A stretch of 64,000 nucleotides of DNA from Glaciecola sp964621345 (lineage in GTDB: Bacteria > Pseudomonadota > Gammaproteobacteria > Enterobacterales > Alteromonadaceae). Shown one piece after another: positions 7,989 through 16,913 of this stretch. The notes under the pieces are model-generated. The model was not told where the DNA came from and searched no databases. It was given only the letters and a program-made list of their open reading frames with translations. The stretch spans positions 124,001 to 188,000 of the forward strand of contig CAZUON010000001.1 in the NCBI GenBank assembly GCA_964621345.1, given 5' to 3'. The translations under genes were made by a program, and so were the position numbers. The stretch's first letter is position 1, and each line of letters starts with the position of its first letter.

Positions 7989-9830
7989 TTACACTGCGTC
8001 GTTTTCAGTGAGGCCCAACCAATGCTTGAATCTAGCTTCATCTTCAATACTAAAAAAGCATGTATCTAATGGCGAGGGCTGTGCAATAAAATCAAGCTCA
8101 AGTAATTGATTGTCGCGCATAACATGAAGGGCTAAAGATGCGTCAATTTCACATGCATTGAGATAACGCGTAAAGGTACTTGTGCTCGCTTTATAACGGT
8201 TTACCGCAAAGATCGTATCGTTTAACTGTAAGCCCGCTTTCGCCGCGCTACTCGATGCCAACACTTGTGTTACTTTCATACCACTAGGCTCATCAGAAAA
8301 GCTCGCACCAATATCACGTTTGATTGTATTTTTTGCTGGTTTCCCGCCCTTATCGAATACAGACTCTCGTTCCCGCATATGAAGTTGCAAGCCGATGCTT
8401 TGCACAAGTGATGACAAAGGCAAATCCATTGTAGTGGTAACTGCGACATGCAAAAAACTGCGGATATCAATACCCAACTGCTGCTCGCAAATATCACCTA
8501 TGACATCATCAAGCGTGCCTGATTCGTCTTTGCCAAATTGCTGCCACAATAGGCGCATTACGTCGTCTAAGGAGTAGCGATTGTTACTTTGTTGGCGAAG
8601 GGTAATATCAAGCGCTAAAGCCACAATTGAGCCTTTTAAATAGTAACTCACAATATGATTAACCGAGCTTGCGTCTTGTTTATAAAAACGGGTCCAAGCA
8701 TCGAAACTCGATTCTGAAATACTTTGTAAATGCCTTCCTGGGTTACGCATTAAACGCGTAAAGCTTTGCCCTAAGATTTGGCAGTATTCAACTGGACTGA
8801 TTACGCCACTGCGAGCAAGAGTTAGGTCATCGTATAGTGACGTAAAACCCTCATATATCCAAAGTTGTGGCGTGTAGGTTTCATCGCTCAAATCGGGGTT
8901 GAGCAGTACTCGGGGGCGAATGCGCTTAACATGCCAAGTATGAAAAAGCTCATGTGAGCAAAGACTTAAAAACTGTTGATAGCTTTCTGACTTGTCTTCG
9001 CTTTCACCAAGCATGGGCAGGTCAAACCTAGAGTACTGCAACACCGTTGATGATTTATGTTCAAGACCACCAAAGCCTTTATCACAGAGCAGGGTCATAA
9101 ACCAATATTCTTGCACCGGGCACTCGCCAAATAAATCGATATGGTGCTGGCAAATTGGCTTGAGATCTTCACATATACGCTCAATATCCATGCTTTGTTC
9201 GCCAGTAAAGACAACATGAAAGCGAACGCCGGCCAAATCAAAGCTGCGTTTTGTTAAATTACCCATTAGCACGGGATGATCAATCAAAACAGAATAATTA
9301 TCACTAATAAAAGTAGGTCCATCAGCAAAGTGCACTGGTGCGTCTGATGCAGGTGGCATTGCTGTCACAACATCCCAATTAGCAGTATCCGGGGCAGATG
9401 CAGTGTCAATCTGTAAGTAATGTGTTAAGTCTTCAAAGCCCACGAGTTTCAATAGGGCACTTGTACCGTTAAAAAAGGCATATTCATGGTTAATAAATGC
9501 ACTACGCACCGACAAATCAAAGGCAAATACCCGATAAATTATACTTACTGTGCGAATCTTGCTGCCATCTTTATGGCAAAGCTCCCAGCTTTGTTTATCG
9601 CTTTTATTGATTGTTAATCCAGTATTGTCGCTATGTATTTGTATAATATTGCGGGCAAAATCTCTGATCATATAGCTACCAGGGATCCAAGCGGGCAATG
9701 TCAATCTTAGGACATTGCTTGCCCGTTGAGCCGGTAACTCTGCATGGAGACTAACTTCAAAAAGGTGTTCGCTTAAATTAACAGGAGAGACTTGATAGCT
9801 TATATACGATGAGTTCATTTTTAATGTCAT
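7989..9830 (-). CDS. M61 family metallopeptidase with PDZ domain
   Basis: Cytosolic-type M61 glycyl-aminopeptidase-like protein of 613 residues. The N-terminal beta domain contains LPAWIPGSYMIRDFARNI, diagnostic of the family. The zinc site HELFHTWHVKRIRP is at residues 293-306, with the third ligand region WIYEGFTSLYDDL downstream. A C-terminal PDZ domain (about 500-595) includes GMKVTQVLASSSAAKAGL and LNDTIFAVN. No signal peptide is evident. The start could also be the Met at codon 5 (9818). Such enzymes remove N-terminal residues from small peptides. The neighbours gnd and DUF962 do not suggest a specific pathway. Confidence 0.93.
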   Translation of the reverse strand: MTLKMNSSYISYQVSPVNLSEHLFEVSLHAELPAQRASNVLRLTLPAWIPGSYMIRDFARNIIQIHSDNTGLTINKSDKQSWELCHKDGSKIRTVSIIYRVFAFDLSVRSAFINHEYAFFNGTSALLKLVGFEDLTHYLQIDTASAPDTANWDVVTAMPPASDAPVHFADGPTFISDNYSVLIDHPVLMGNLTKRSFDLAGVRFHVVFTGEQSMDIERICEDLKPICQHHIDLFGECPVQEYWFMTLLCDKGFGGLEHKSSTVLQYSRFDLPMLGESEDKSESYQQFLSLCSHELFHTWHVKRIRPRVLLNPDLSDETYTPQLWIYEGFTSLYDDLTLARSGVISPVEYCQILGQSFTRLMRNPGRHLQSISESSFDAWTRFYKQDASSVNHIVSYYLKGSIVALALDITLRQQSNNRYSLDDVMRLLWQQFGKDESGTLDDVIGDICEQQLGIDIRSFLHVAVTTTMDLPLSSLVQSIGLQLHMRERESVFDKGGKPAKNTIKRDIGASFSDEPSGMKVTQVLASSSAAKAGLQLNDTIFAVNRYKASTSTFTRYLNACEIDASLALHVMRDNQLLELDFIAQPSPLDTCFFSIEDEARFKHWLGLTENDAV

Positions 9831-9976
9831 TAATAAAATTTTTTATATGTTATCAAGGCCTTGAACTAAAACCTAGTTTCCTTAGTGATTGTGCGATGCC
9901 TTTACTTGTTGAAACGGCAGACTCGTTGTAAACTTGCAGTAACAAAACGTCAACAAATCAACAACAAGAGTGATAT

Positions 9977-10438
9977 ATGCGCGAAATAGAACGTTTGATA
10001 AGCCACTACGGCGAAAGTCATACCAATAAAACGAATATTTTAATCCATGCCATTGCTGTACCTAGCATTTACTTCGTAACTCTGGGGTTAATTTGGTCGA
10101 TACCCGTTCCCGAATTTTTAATGCAAATGAAGGTGACGTGGGCGCATGTGCTGGCTATTCCAACCTTATATTACTATTTCAAACTATCTGGTCCTATTGG
10201 TGCAGCGATGACTTTACTTACCATACTTGGCTTTGGTGGTATTAAGCTGTTGGTGATGATGGATATAAGCGTATGGCAGTTCTGTTTAGCCTTGTTTGTT
10301 GTGATGTGGATATTGCAGTTTGTGGGACATAAAATCGAGGGTAAAAAGCCATCATTTTTTGAAGACTTACGTTATTTGCTTATTGGCCCAGCTTGGTGGT
10401 GGGTACACTGGCTTAAGCGAATGAATATTCAGTATTAA
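9977..10438 (+). CDS. Mpo1-like (DUF962/YGL010w) membrane protein
   Basis: A 153-residue integral membrane protein with about four hydrophobic helices and the family signatures SHYGESHTNKTNILIHAIAV and GHKIEGKKPSFFEDL, then LLIGPAWWWVHW. The yeast homologue Mpo1 is an iron-dependent dioxygenase acting in alpha-oxidation of 2-hydroxy fatty acids. The conserved histidines in the two motifs (H10, H16 and H23 region; H near the C-terminus) would be its metal ligands. The bacterial substrate is not known. It is a single-gene unit between divergent M61 and a strong terminator. Confidence 0.85.
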   Translation: MREIERLISHYGESHTNKTNILIHAIAVPSIYFVTLGLIWSIPVPEFLMQMKVTWAHVLAIPTLYYYFKLSGPIGAAMTLLTILGFGGIKLLVMMDISVWQFCLALFVVMWILQFVGHKIEGKKPSFFEDLRYLLIGPAWWWVHWLKRMNIQY

Positions 10439-10444
10439 AAACAT

Positions 10445-10471
10445 AAAAAGCTGCACATAGCAGCTTTTTTT
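10445..10471 (+). terminator. Rho-independent terminator
   Basis: GCTGC / GCAGC stem (10450-10454, 10460-10464) extended by A/T pairs, ACATA loop, and a seven-T run, just after the DUF962 gene. The A-run also allows function on the minus strand for pfkA. Confidence 0.87.
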
Positions 10472-10489
10472 GCGGGTGAGAATTGGCGA

Positions 10490-11485
10490 TTAACCCAATA
10501 AAGTGATTTTATCAAGCATGCTCATTGAATAATGATTGAGAGGCTTTCGGTCTTCTTGAATATTTTTTAATGGTACCGACTCTGGATAACGATGACGAAT
10601 AGCGGCCATGCGCCCACGTTCGTCATTAATCACCATTTCTACCGCAAATGATCCTAACTTGGTTGCCAGTATTCTATCTTGCCAGACCGGCGAGCCACCG
10701 CGTTGAACATGCCCTAGGGTTAATATGCGGGTATCGACGCCAGTCTCGCTCTGTATTGAATCACACAATATATTTAAGCCGCCTGGCCACAGGTTTTCAG
10801 TTACCACAATAATGTGGCTACTATTTGCATGATTCTTGCGGCGTTGGTCTAGCTTATCTAAAATACGGACAAGTTCATCTGCTGCCGATTCAAAGGTTTC
10901 AGGTAAAATAACATGGTCAGCGCCGCCGGCGATGGCAGAGTTAAGAGCTATGAAACCAGCTTCGCGGCCCATTACATCCACAATAAAAATGCGCTCAAAA
11001 GCATCTGCGGTATCGCGCACTTTGTCGATACTTTCTACAGCGGTTTGGATGGCGGTATGATAACCAATAGTATAATCGGTACCTGAAATATCATTGTCGA
11101 TAGTACCAGGTACGCCTACTACAGGTTTATCCCACACTTGTTGCAATAGTTCTGCGCCTCTAAAAGAACCGTCACCACCAATTACAACTAATCCGTCTAC
11201 ACCTGCTTGGTCGAGGTGTTTTGCGGCGGTAACACGGCAATCTTCGTTTTTAAACTTTTCGCAACGCGCGCTGTACAGTACAGTGCCGCCACGCTGAATA
11301 AGATTACGAATGTCTTTATGTAAAAACTCAACATAGTCTTGTTTTATTAAACCATTGTAACCATGCTGATAACCAATTACCTCTATTCCTTCGTTGCGGG
11401 CCTTTAAATACGTAGCTCGTATGCATGCATTCATGCCAGGCGCATCTCCGCCAGAAGTTAATACTGCAATTTTCTTCACGCCCAT
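10490..11485 (-). CDS. pfkA: ATP-dependent 6-phosphofructokinase
   Basis: Phosphorylates fructose 6-phosphate in glycolysis. The protein starts MGVKKIAVLTSGGDAPGMNA. It has VIGGDGSFRGAELL with Gly rather than Asp after GGD, which indicates ATP and not pyrophosphate as donor. PGTIDNDISGTDYTIGYHTA carries the catalytic Asp, and MGREAGFIAL forms part of the sugar-phosphate site. The frame extends upstream to 11554, but homology begins at the ATG at 11485, which has AAGG at suitable distance. At 331 residues it is slightly longer than E. coli PfkA (320). Group A PFKs are usually allosterically controlled. Confidence 0.95.
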   Translation of the reverse strand: MGVKKIAVLTSGGDAPGMNACIRATYLKARNEGIEVIGYQHGYNGLIKQDYVEFLHKDIRNLIQRGGTVLYSARCEKFKNEDCRVTAAKHLDQAGVDGLVVIGGDGSFRGAELLQQVWDKPVVGVPGTIDNDISGTDYTIGYHTAIQTAVESIDKVRDTADAFERIFIVDVMGREAGFIALNSAIAGGADHVILPETFESAADELVRILDKLDQRRKNHANSSHIIVVTENLWPGGLNILCDSIQSETGVDTRILTLGHVQRGGSPVWQDRILATKLGSFAVEMVINDERGRMAAIRHRYPESVPLKNIQEDRKPLNHYSMSMLDKITLLG

Positions 11486-11552
11486 GGGAAACCTTTTCCA
11501 TTCGTATAGTCGTATGTAGCATATCAAATTCAAATTAAAGGAAAACAACTGC

Positions 11553-12401
11553 ATGAAAAAAATTATCGTTTTGATGTCGGTGTTTTTGATTTCGGGCTGT
11601 TCGACTAAATTTGCATATAAAAATATCGATTGGTTGATTCACTGGTATGTCGATGATTATGTTGAAATGACTCATGCGCAAGAGGAGCAATTCGATCGTT
11701 ATGTTGCACAGTGGCAGCAGTGGCATATGCAAAATGAACTGCCGCTATATCAAGCGCATCTTGAGGAGTTGATGCGAGATATTCGCACGCAAAATATCAG
11801 CATTGAGCGTATGGATTATCATCAACAAAAAGCACAGCAACATTGGCTAAGATTCAGAGCCCACATCGCACCCGGTGTGATTGAAATGGCAAAGACCTTA
11901 GATGATGAGCAAGTAACCTATTTTTTTGCTGCGCTTGAGAAAGAAAATGTAGAAGACGAGGAACGGCGCGCCGAACGTGCCCAGCGAAGCGAGTCTAAGC
12001 GTAAAAACGATTGGATTGAGCGCAACGAAGACAACATTGAAAACTGGCTTGGCAGGCTTAATCAAGAGCAAAAGCGCTTGATTGAAAACACCTACGGAAC
12101 ATTCAAATCCAACTCTCAATATTGGGTGAGCTATAAACGCGACTATCAAAACGCCATGCGTGCGGTATTTGCAGCCCCTGACAGAGGTGAGGGTTTTAAC
12201 GAACAAATGTTAGAGTTAATTATCAACCCAGAACGATTCCGTAGCGAAGAAATGCTTATGAACAGTGCTCATAACGAACGAGAAACAAAATTATATCTGT
12301 ATACCTTATTTGCTTTATCTACTGAAAAGCAAAGAGAGCACATGGTGGATGAAATAGCTACGTTTCGTGATGATGTTGTGGAGTTATCGAGCCTTGACTA
12401 G
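11553..12401 (+). CDS. DUF6279 family lipoprotein
   Basis: A 282-residue lipoprotein: signal MKKIIVLMSVFLISGC with lipobox ISGC (Cys16), then a highly charged, almost all-helical domain rich in Glu, Arg and Gln. The YKNIDWLIHWYVDDYVEMT opening after the anchor is the recognisable feature of the DUF6279 family, which is common in marine gammaproteobacteria and has no known function. A good ribosome-binding site (AAAGGAAAA) precedes the ATG. It is divergent from pfkA with about 67 bases between starts and convergent with yigZ. Confidence 0.85.
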   Translation: MKKIIVLMSVFLISGCSTKFAYKNIDWLIHWYVDDYVEMTHAQEEQFDRYVAQWQQWHMQNELPLYQAHLEELMRDIRTQNISIERMDYHQQKAQQHWLRFRAHIAPGVIEMAKTLDDEQVTYFFAALEKENVEDEERRAERAQRSESKRKNDWIERNEDNIENWLGRLNQEQKRLIENTYGTFKSNSQYWVSYKRDYQNAMRAVFAAPDRGEGFNEQMLELIINPERFRSEEMLMNSAHNERETKLYLYTLFALSTEKQREHMVDEIATFRDDVVELSSLD

Positions 12402-12419
12402 GATAGTAATGACACTATT

Positions 12420-12995
12420 TTAGTAGGGGCTTATTAGTGATTTCAATTCTTGTACTAAGTTTGCTGGAATATTCACTGTCATTTGTACTTCATTTAGATA
12501 CGACACAGCTTCGATATGGCCATTGTTCAGCATTAGCCACTGTCTTACCTCATTTTCTTGGCCAAAACTGACGCTTAACTTAAGCGAGGATTTTTCAACA
12601 AATATTTGTGTGGGTATTGATTGCAATACCACGTTTGCCGCATTTGAATAGGCTCTCACCAAACCTCCAGCACCTAGCTTTATGCCGCCAAAGTAACGAG
12701 AGACAACAACTATGACGTTGCCAATTTTGCCATGTTGTAAAACATTTAATATAGGCTTTCCAGCGGTACCTGAGGGTTCGCCATCATCAGACATCGCTTG
12801 TGTAACTGCTTGTGTTGGATTGCCCAATAAATATGCCCAACAGTGATGGCGGGCATCAGGGTAGGCTTTACGCCGCCCAGCAAGGCTTGCTATTGCCTGC
12901 TCTCGTGAATCGACGAAACAAGCAAAGGCATAAAACTTACTTTTCTTTTCTTCGAAAAGTATTTCATGAGCCTTGCTTGGAATGTGATAACTCAA
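12420..12995 (-). CDS. yigZ: YigZ/IMPACT family protein
   Basis: A 191-residue UPF0029/IMPACT family protein. The N-terminal part includes KKSKFYAFACFVDSREQA, and the family signature region reads AMSDDGEPSGTAGKPIL followed by VVVSRYFGGIKLGAGGLVRAY, which is strongly conserved from bacteria to eukaryotic IMPACT. The C-terminal DUF1949 ferredoxin-like part is present. Eukaryotic IMPACT regulates GCN2; the bacterial role is not established. No operon partner is visible. Confidence 0.92.
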   Translation of the reverse strand: MSYHIPSKAHEILFEEKKSKFYAFACFVDSREQAIASLAGRRKAYPDARHHCWAYLLGNPTQAVTQAMSDDGEPSGTAGKPILNVLQHGKIGNVIVVVSRYFGGIKLGAGGLVRAYSNAANVVLQSIPTQIFVEKSSLKLSVSFGQENEVRQWLMLNNGHIEAVSYLNEVQMTVNIPANLVQELKSLISPY

Positions 12996-13304
12996 CTATT
13001 TAGCCTTGTTTTTTCTTTGCTTGTTGCCGCTAACTATCTCAATTTTATAATAAAACTACAATTATTTAATCTTAACTTTGATGCTAAATTAAGGCCGTCA
13101 TGGCCCTCGCGTCAGTGTGTCTTTTGTCAATTATCGAAAATATTTTAGTGGCATGCGAGGTGGTGCTAGCGTTTTAAACAGGACCCTCAACTTTATTCAT
13201 CCATCAAAAAGACTGAGGATATCTCAGCTTTATACTGATGTAAGCATGCATGAGTTATGTGATATCGTTTCAAATTATTGTAAAAATTACGATGGGAGAA
13301 AATA
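12996..13304. other. 309-base intergenic region upstream of the M3 peptidase
   Basis: No convincing gene: the short open frames have poor starts and no recognisable sequence. AT-rich, presumably holding the divergent promoters of yigZ and the M3 peptidase. A small dyad CTGAG-GATAT-CTCAG at 13213-13227 could be a binding site, but nothing more can be said. Confidence 0.5.
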
Positions 13305-15500
13305 ATGCTAAAAAAAAGATCCTTACCACTTGTCATTGCTGGCATTTTAACTTCGAGCCTCATAGTTAGTGGCTGTTCGGAGCAAAAAGATAGCGCACAA
13401 ATACAACAAAGTGCAGCACAGCAGAGCGATGCAGAAGTAAGCTCAGCAGTATCTGAAAATCCATTTTTTGAAAACTGGAACACGCCCTTTGGTGCCCCTC
13501 CATTCGAGCAAATCGAAGTAAGTCACTTTAAAGAAGCATTTAACACTGCAATGACAAAGCACTTGGCGCAAATCGATGCAATTGCTACTGCTGATAGTCT
13601 ACCGACTTTCGATAATACGATCAGCGAAATGGAGCGTTCTGGCGCAGAGTTATCCCGTGTTTCTCGTGTGTTTTTTAATTTGGTATCGACTGAATCAAGC
13701 GATGAAATGCAAGCCTTGCAAAGAGAGTTCTCGCCAGCCTTAACCCGACACAGCAACACTATCCAAATGAACGGTGACTTGTTTGATCGTATTTCAAGTA
13801 TTTATTCGAAGCGAAACGAGTCGGACCTAAATGCCGAACAAATTCGATTAACCGAACGTATCTACAACGACTTTGTTCGCTCTGGTGCGGATCTCAAGGG
13901 CGAAGATAGAGAGCGTTTTGCTAAAATTAATGAACGTATATCGAGCCTTACCACGCAGTTTGGACAAAACGTACTAAATGATACCCGAGCATTTAAGCTT
14001 GTACTTGAAGAAACTGATTTAGACGGATTGCCCAAGTCTCTTATTGAGGCGGCGAGTGCCCAGGCAGAGAGCCAAGGGTTAACGGGACAATATGTCATTA
14101 CGCTACAACGCTCGAGTGTACAACCCTTCCTGCAATTTTCTGAGCGCAGAGACCTACGAGAAAAAGCTTTCAAAGGCTGGGCATTACGCGGCGACAATGA
14201 TAATGAGTTTGATAACAAAGCAATAGTTGAAGAGATAGTAAATTTACGCGCAGAGCGGGCTAAATTGCTAGGTTACGAGCATCACTCTGATTACGTACTT
14301 TCTAATGCGATGGCAAAGACACCTGAAGCGGCGATGGAGCTCCTTATGGATGTTTGGGAGCCTGCCGTTGCGAAAGCTGAGCAAGAAAAGCAGTGGATAT
14401 TAGAGCTTATGGCAGAGCAGGGGACTGAGCATGATTTTGAAGCTTGGGACTGGCGTTACTATGCTGAGCAGGTTCGTTTAGCTAAATTTAATTTAGATGA
14501 AGCCGAAATTTCACAATATTTTGAACTTGAAAACATGCTGAACGCCCAGTTTTATGTGGCTGAAAGGCTATTTGGATTAAGTTTTGTTGAGCGCAACGAT
14601 ATTCCAGTATATAACCCGGTAGTGCGTGTTTGGGAAGTCAAAGATGCGCAAGGTGAACATTTGGGCCTCTTTTATGGCGATTTCTATGCACGAGATTCAA
14701 AACGATCCGGTGCTTGGATGAGCGCGTTTAGAGTACAGCAAAAGCTTGCCGGTGACATCACCGCACAAGTCACAAATAACATGAACCTTAATCAACCTGC
14801 GCCGGGCGAACCGACTCTGATGAGCTACTCTGATGCAGTTACCCTGTTTCATGAGTTTGGGCACGCCTTGCATGGTTTATTGTCAAATGTTACTTATCCG
14901 ACCTTGTCCGGCACGAGCGTGCCACGCGACTGGGTAGAGTTTCCAGCGCAAATCTATGAGCACTTTATTGCACAGCCTTACATGCTTCAAAAATTTGCTC
15001 TGCATTACGAAACAGGCGAGCCAATGCCGCAGGTTTTGCTCGACCGCATTATGGAAGCTAGAACTTTCAACCAAGGCTTTGCTACGGTTGAATACACGGC
15101 GTCTGCACTTGTTGATATGGCTTATCATAAACGAAGCGAAATCAGCGAAATAGACGTTCGCCAATTTGAAGACGAGGTTCTAGGGGCATATGGTAAGCCT
15201 GAAGAAATCATTATGCGCCATCGTAGTACGCATTTTGGACATATTTTCTCAGGCGGATATCATTCGGCTTATTATGCCTACATGTGGTCTGAAATACTCG
15301 ATGCTGACGGCTTTGATGCCTTCACTGAAACTGGAGATATCTTTGATAAAGACACCGCAAAGAGACTTCAAGACTTTGTATTTAGCACTGGTGATAAGCT
15401 TGATTACCTAGAGGCCTACACTCGGTTCAGAGGAAGAGCACCTACGACCGACTCGTTGTTGAGAAATCGCGGTTTATTGAGTGATGCTGATGCGGAGTAG
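13305..15500 (+). CDS. Lipoprotein M3 family peptidase (Dcp-like)
   Basis: A 731-residue zinc oligopeptidase of the thimet/Dcp family. The N-terminus is a lipoprotein signal with lipobox IVSGC (Cys24) and a Ser/Gln/Ala-rich linker, so the enzyme is membrane-anchored outside the cytoplasm. The catalytic motif HEFGHALHGLLS is at residues 516-527. The nearby GTSVPRDWVEFPAQIYEH stretch is typical of peptidyl-dipeptidase Dcp rather than oligopeptidase A. Expected activity: removal of C-terminal dipeptides from small peptides. It is preceded by GGGAG 8 bases before ATG. A single transcription unit. The Dcp assignment over other M3 subgroups is good but not certain. Confidence 0.92.
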   Translation: MLKKRSLPLVIAGILTSSLIVSGCSEQKDSAQIQQSAAQQSDAEVSSAVSENPFFENWNTPFGAPPFEQIEVSHFKEAFNTAMTKHLAQIDAIATADSLPTFDNTISEMERSGAELSRVSRVFFNLVSTESSDEMQALQREFSPALTRHSNTIQMNGDLFDRISSIYSKRNESDLNAEQIRLTERIYNDFVRSGADLKGEDRERFAKINERISSLTTQFGQNVLNDTRAFKLVLEETDLDGLPKSLIEAASAQAESQGLTGQYVITLQRSSVQPFLQFSERRDLREKAFKGWALRGDNDNEFDNKAIVEEIVNLRAERAKLLGYEHHSDYVLSNAMAKTPEAAMELLMDVWEPAVAKAEQEKQWILELMAEQGTEHDFEAWDWRYYAEQVRLAKFNLDEAEISQYFELENMLNAQFYVAERLFGLSFVERNDIPVYNPVVRVWEVKDAQGEHLGLFYGDFYARDSKRSGAWMSAFRVQQKLAGDITAQVTNNMNLNQPAPGEPTLMSYSDAVTLFHEFGHALHGLLSNVTYPTLSGTSVPRDWVEFPAQIYEHFIAQPYMLQKFALHYETGEPMPQVLLDRIMEARTFNQGFATVEYTASALVDMAYHKRSEISEIDVRQFEDEVLGAYGKPEEIIMRHRSTHFGHIFSGGYHSAYYAYMWSEILDADGFDAFTETGDIFDKDTAKRLQDFVFSTGDKLDYLEAYTRFRGRAPTTDSLLRNRGLLSDADAE

Positions 15501-15579
15501 GAAGTTACATAGCTAAAAAGTACATCGTGTTGCTCCCGCGGTGACACGTTGTTTAACAGCGATAACACAGCCCCTGTCA

Positions 15580-15597
15580 TACCGGCGAAGGCCGGTA
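15580..15597. repeat. REP-like short palindrome
   Basis: Perfect 7-bp arms TACCGGC / GCCGGTA with GAAG loop, within a GTCATACCGGCGAAGGCCGG context. This type of GC-rich palindrome is scattered in intergenic regions of many proteobacteria. It contrasts with its AT-rich surroundings. Confidence 0.6.
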
Positions 15598-15625
15598 CCT
15601 CCTTCAACTAACTGTGTTCGCATTA

Positions 15626-15719
15626 GCACTGGCACTTTCGTGCTCTATTAAATGCAACATCGATTGATCTAACTTGTTTGCGTTTTTACGCAAAACCTTT
15701 ATCAACTTAATGGCTTCTT
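15626..15719 (-). pseudogene. Remnant of a response-regulator/TPR gene paralogue
   Basis: These 94 bases align without gaps to 20765-20858, inside the response-regulator/TPR gene, with 9 mismatches by my hand count (about 90 percent identity). Read on the minus strand the frame stays open and gives EAIKLIKVLRKNANKLDQ..., against EATKLIKVLRKNADKIDQ... in the intact gene; most changes are conservative. The similarity ends abruptly on both sides and no start or response-regulator domain is nearby. It is therefore a stranded fragment of a related gene, left next to a REP-like palindrome. It could have come from a deleted paralogue or from a partial duplication. Confidence 0.75.
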
Positions 15720-15792
15720 TCTTTTCTTACGGTATTTTGGGATAAATAATTAGCGTTTAAATTCCATTTAAAAAATTAAGCTGCAAATATAA

Positions 15793-15821
15793 AAAAACCG
15801 TGCTTACGCAGCACGGTTTTT
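15793..15821 (-). terminator. Rho-independent terminator of the PEP-CTERM gene
   Basis: Perfect 11-bp stem AAAAACCGTGC / GCACGGTTTTT with a 7-base loop, 40 bases beyond the stop of the PEP-CTERM gene and with a T-run on the minus strand. Confidence 0.85.
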
Positions 15822-15860
15822 AAGGGCGACTAAGTGAATATTATTTCACATTTAGGCCTG

Positions 15861-16463
15861 TTATTTTTTTCTCGCAAAGAACACACCGGTTGCACCTAGG
15901 CAAAGGAGTAAGATAATAGCCGGTGCAGGAACCTCATTCACTAAGTTCACCGCTGTCAGTCTTTTTGAATTACCGCCATCAACAGAAAAGTTAAAGCTGT
16001 TACCGCCACTGTTTCCGTTTTCAGCCCAATAAACTTCTAGTACATTTTGACCTTCAAGAATGTTTAGTCCTGTAGTATCAAAAACTTGATTGTTATTGAA
16101 GTTTCTAGACCACCACAAGTTCTGATTTGCGTCGTTTAACAGCGCACCATTTAACCACAACTCAGCGCCTCGTCCAGCGTCAAGCCCGGCAAAAAAATCC
16201 ATAGTGCGAGCAGTACTGCTAACAAAGTCTATGCTAAGTTTAAAAATAGTGTTATTGAAAGCTGAGCCATTATAAATTAATGCACTAGAAGGTAGTGCCT
16301 CAGAAATAATATCGCTTGCATCAAGCGCGGCAAATTCGGCTTGAAGATCGAGGTTCGAGCTGCTGAATGTTGCGTCTGCCCGATCAATTGTAATGATGGC
16401 AGCATTTGCCCCTGTAATGCTGATGCAAAGTAATGACAAAAATGCGAGTAATCTGAATTTCAT
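15861..16463 (-). CDS. PEP-CTERM sorting domain protein
   Basis: A 200-residue exported protein: N-terminal signal peptide MKFRLLAFLSLLCISITGANA, a beta-rich Asn/Gly/Ser-rich middle, and a C-terminal PEP-CTERM tail. The tail reads VPAPAIILLLCLGATGVFFA and then RKK, that is, a VPAP version of the VPEP motif, a transmembrane helix and a basic end. Such proteins are processed by exosortase (XrtA/EpsH) and released or tethered at the surface in exopolysaccharide-producing Gram-negative bacteria. No exosortase gene is in the window. The central domain resembles a jelly-roll or PA14-like surface module, but I cannot name it. A terminator follows; single-gene unit. Confidence 0.85.
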   Translation of the reverse strand: MKFRLLAFLSLLCISITGANAAIITIDRADATFSSSNLDLQAEFAALDASDIISEALPSSALIYNGSAFNNTIFKLSIDFVSSTARTMDFFAGLDAGRGAELWLNGALLNDANQNLWWSRNFNNNQVFDTTGLNILEGQNVLEVYWAENGNSGGNSFNFSVDGGNSKRLTAVNLVNEVPAPAIILLLCLGATGVFFARKK

Positions 16464-16596
16464 TTAGTACTTCCGAAGGTTAGAGTTCATAATATAAAAA
16501 TAGTAACTCGTTATTATAATATTCGATTTTGTTTATTGCTAGCGATAATGTTTAGAAGTACGGTGCTCCTGCGCAATCAAAAGCACCCGTCGTTAA

Positions 16597-16621
16597 AAAG
16601 CGCCCAATACTGGGCGCTTTA
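16597..16621 (-). terminator. Rho-independent terminator
   Basis: Perfect 10-bp stem AAAGCGCCCA / TGGGCGCTTT with ATAC loop; on the minus strand the stem runs into TTTTT. It lies 23 bases beyond the small secreted-protein gene. Confidence 0.82.
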
Positions 16622-16643
16622 AAGCATGTTTATGCACTTGCGT

Positions 16644-16913
16644 TTAGTCTTTCTCTTCGATGTCATCGGCTTTAACAATGTCGGTAATGGTGACTTTACC
16701 TTGTTGAGCTTCTGCATCCAACGAAAGCATATGACCCGCGGTAATGACGCTTTTGTCGACGCTAGTCTCAATTTCATTGCTAGCTACTGCTAAAGCTTGA
16801 CTCACCATAGTATTTAAAATTTGCTTTACTTGACTTTCTTTTGCCGTAACGGATGCAGACATAGTTGAAGCGGCAAGTAATGTAAGGGCTATAGCGCTAG
16901 TGTGAATCTTCAT
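16644..16913 (-). CDS. Small exported protein of unknown function
   Basis: An 89-residue protein with a clear signal peptide (MKIHTSAIALTLLAASTMSA, cleavage near SVTA-KES) and an acidic, helical mature part of about 65 residues without cysteines, ending ADDIEEKD. I do not recognise a family. Evidence that it is real: signal peptide, GGAAT-type ribosome-binding site before the ATG, and a dedicated terminator just downstream. It is likely periplasmic and probably expressed alone. Confidence 0.65.
   Translation of the reverse strand: MKIHTSAIALTLLAASTMSASVTAKESQVKQILNTMVSQALAVASNEIETSVDKSVITAGHMLSLDAEAQQGKVTITDIVKADDIEEKD

Noticed and set aside
12966..13304. Small open frames between yigZ and the M3 peptidase
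   Set aside because: Short, overlapping yigZ or without start signals, no recognisable protein features.
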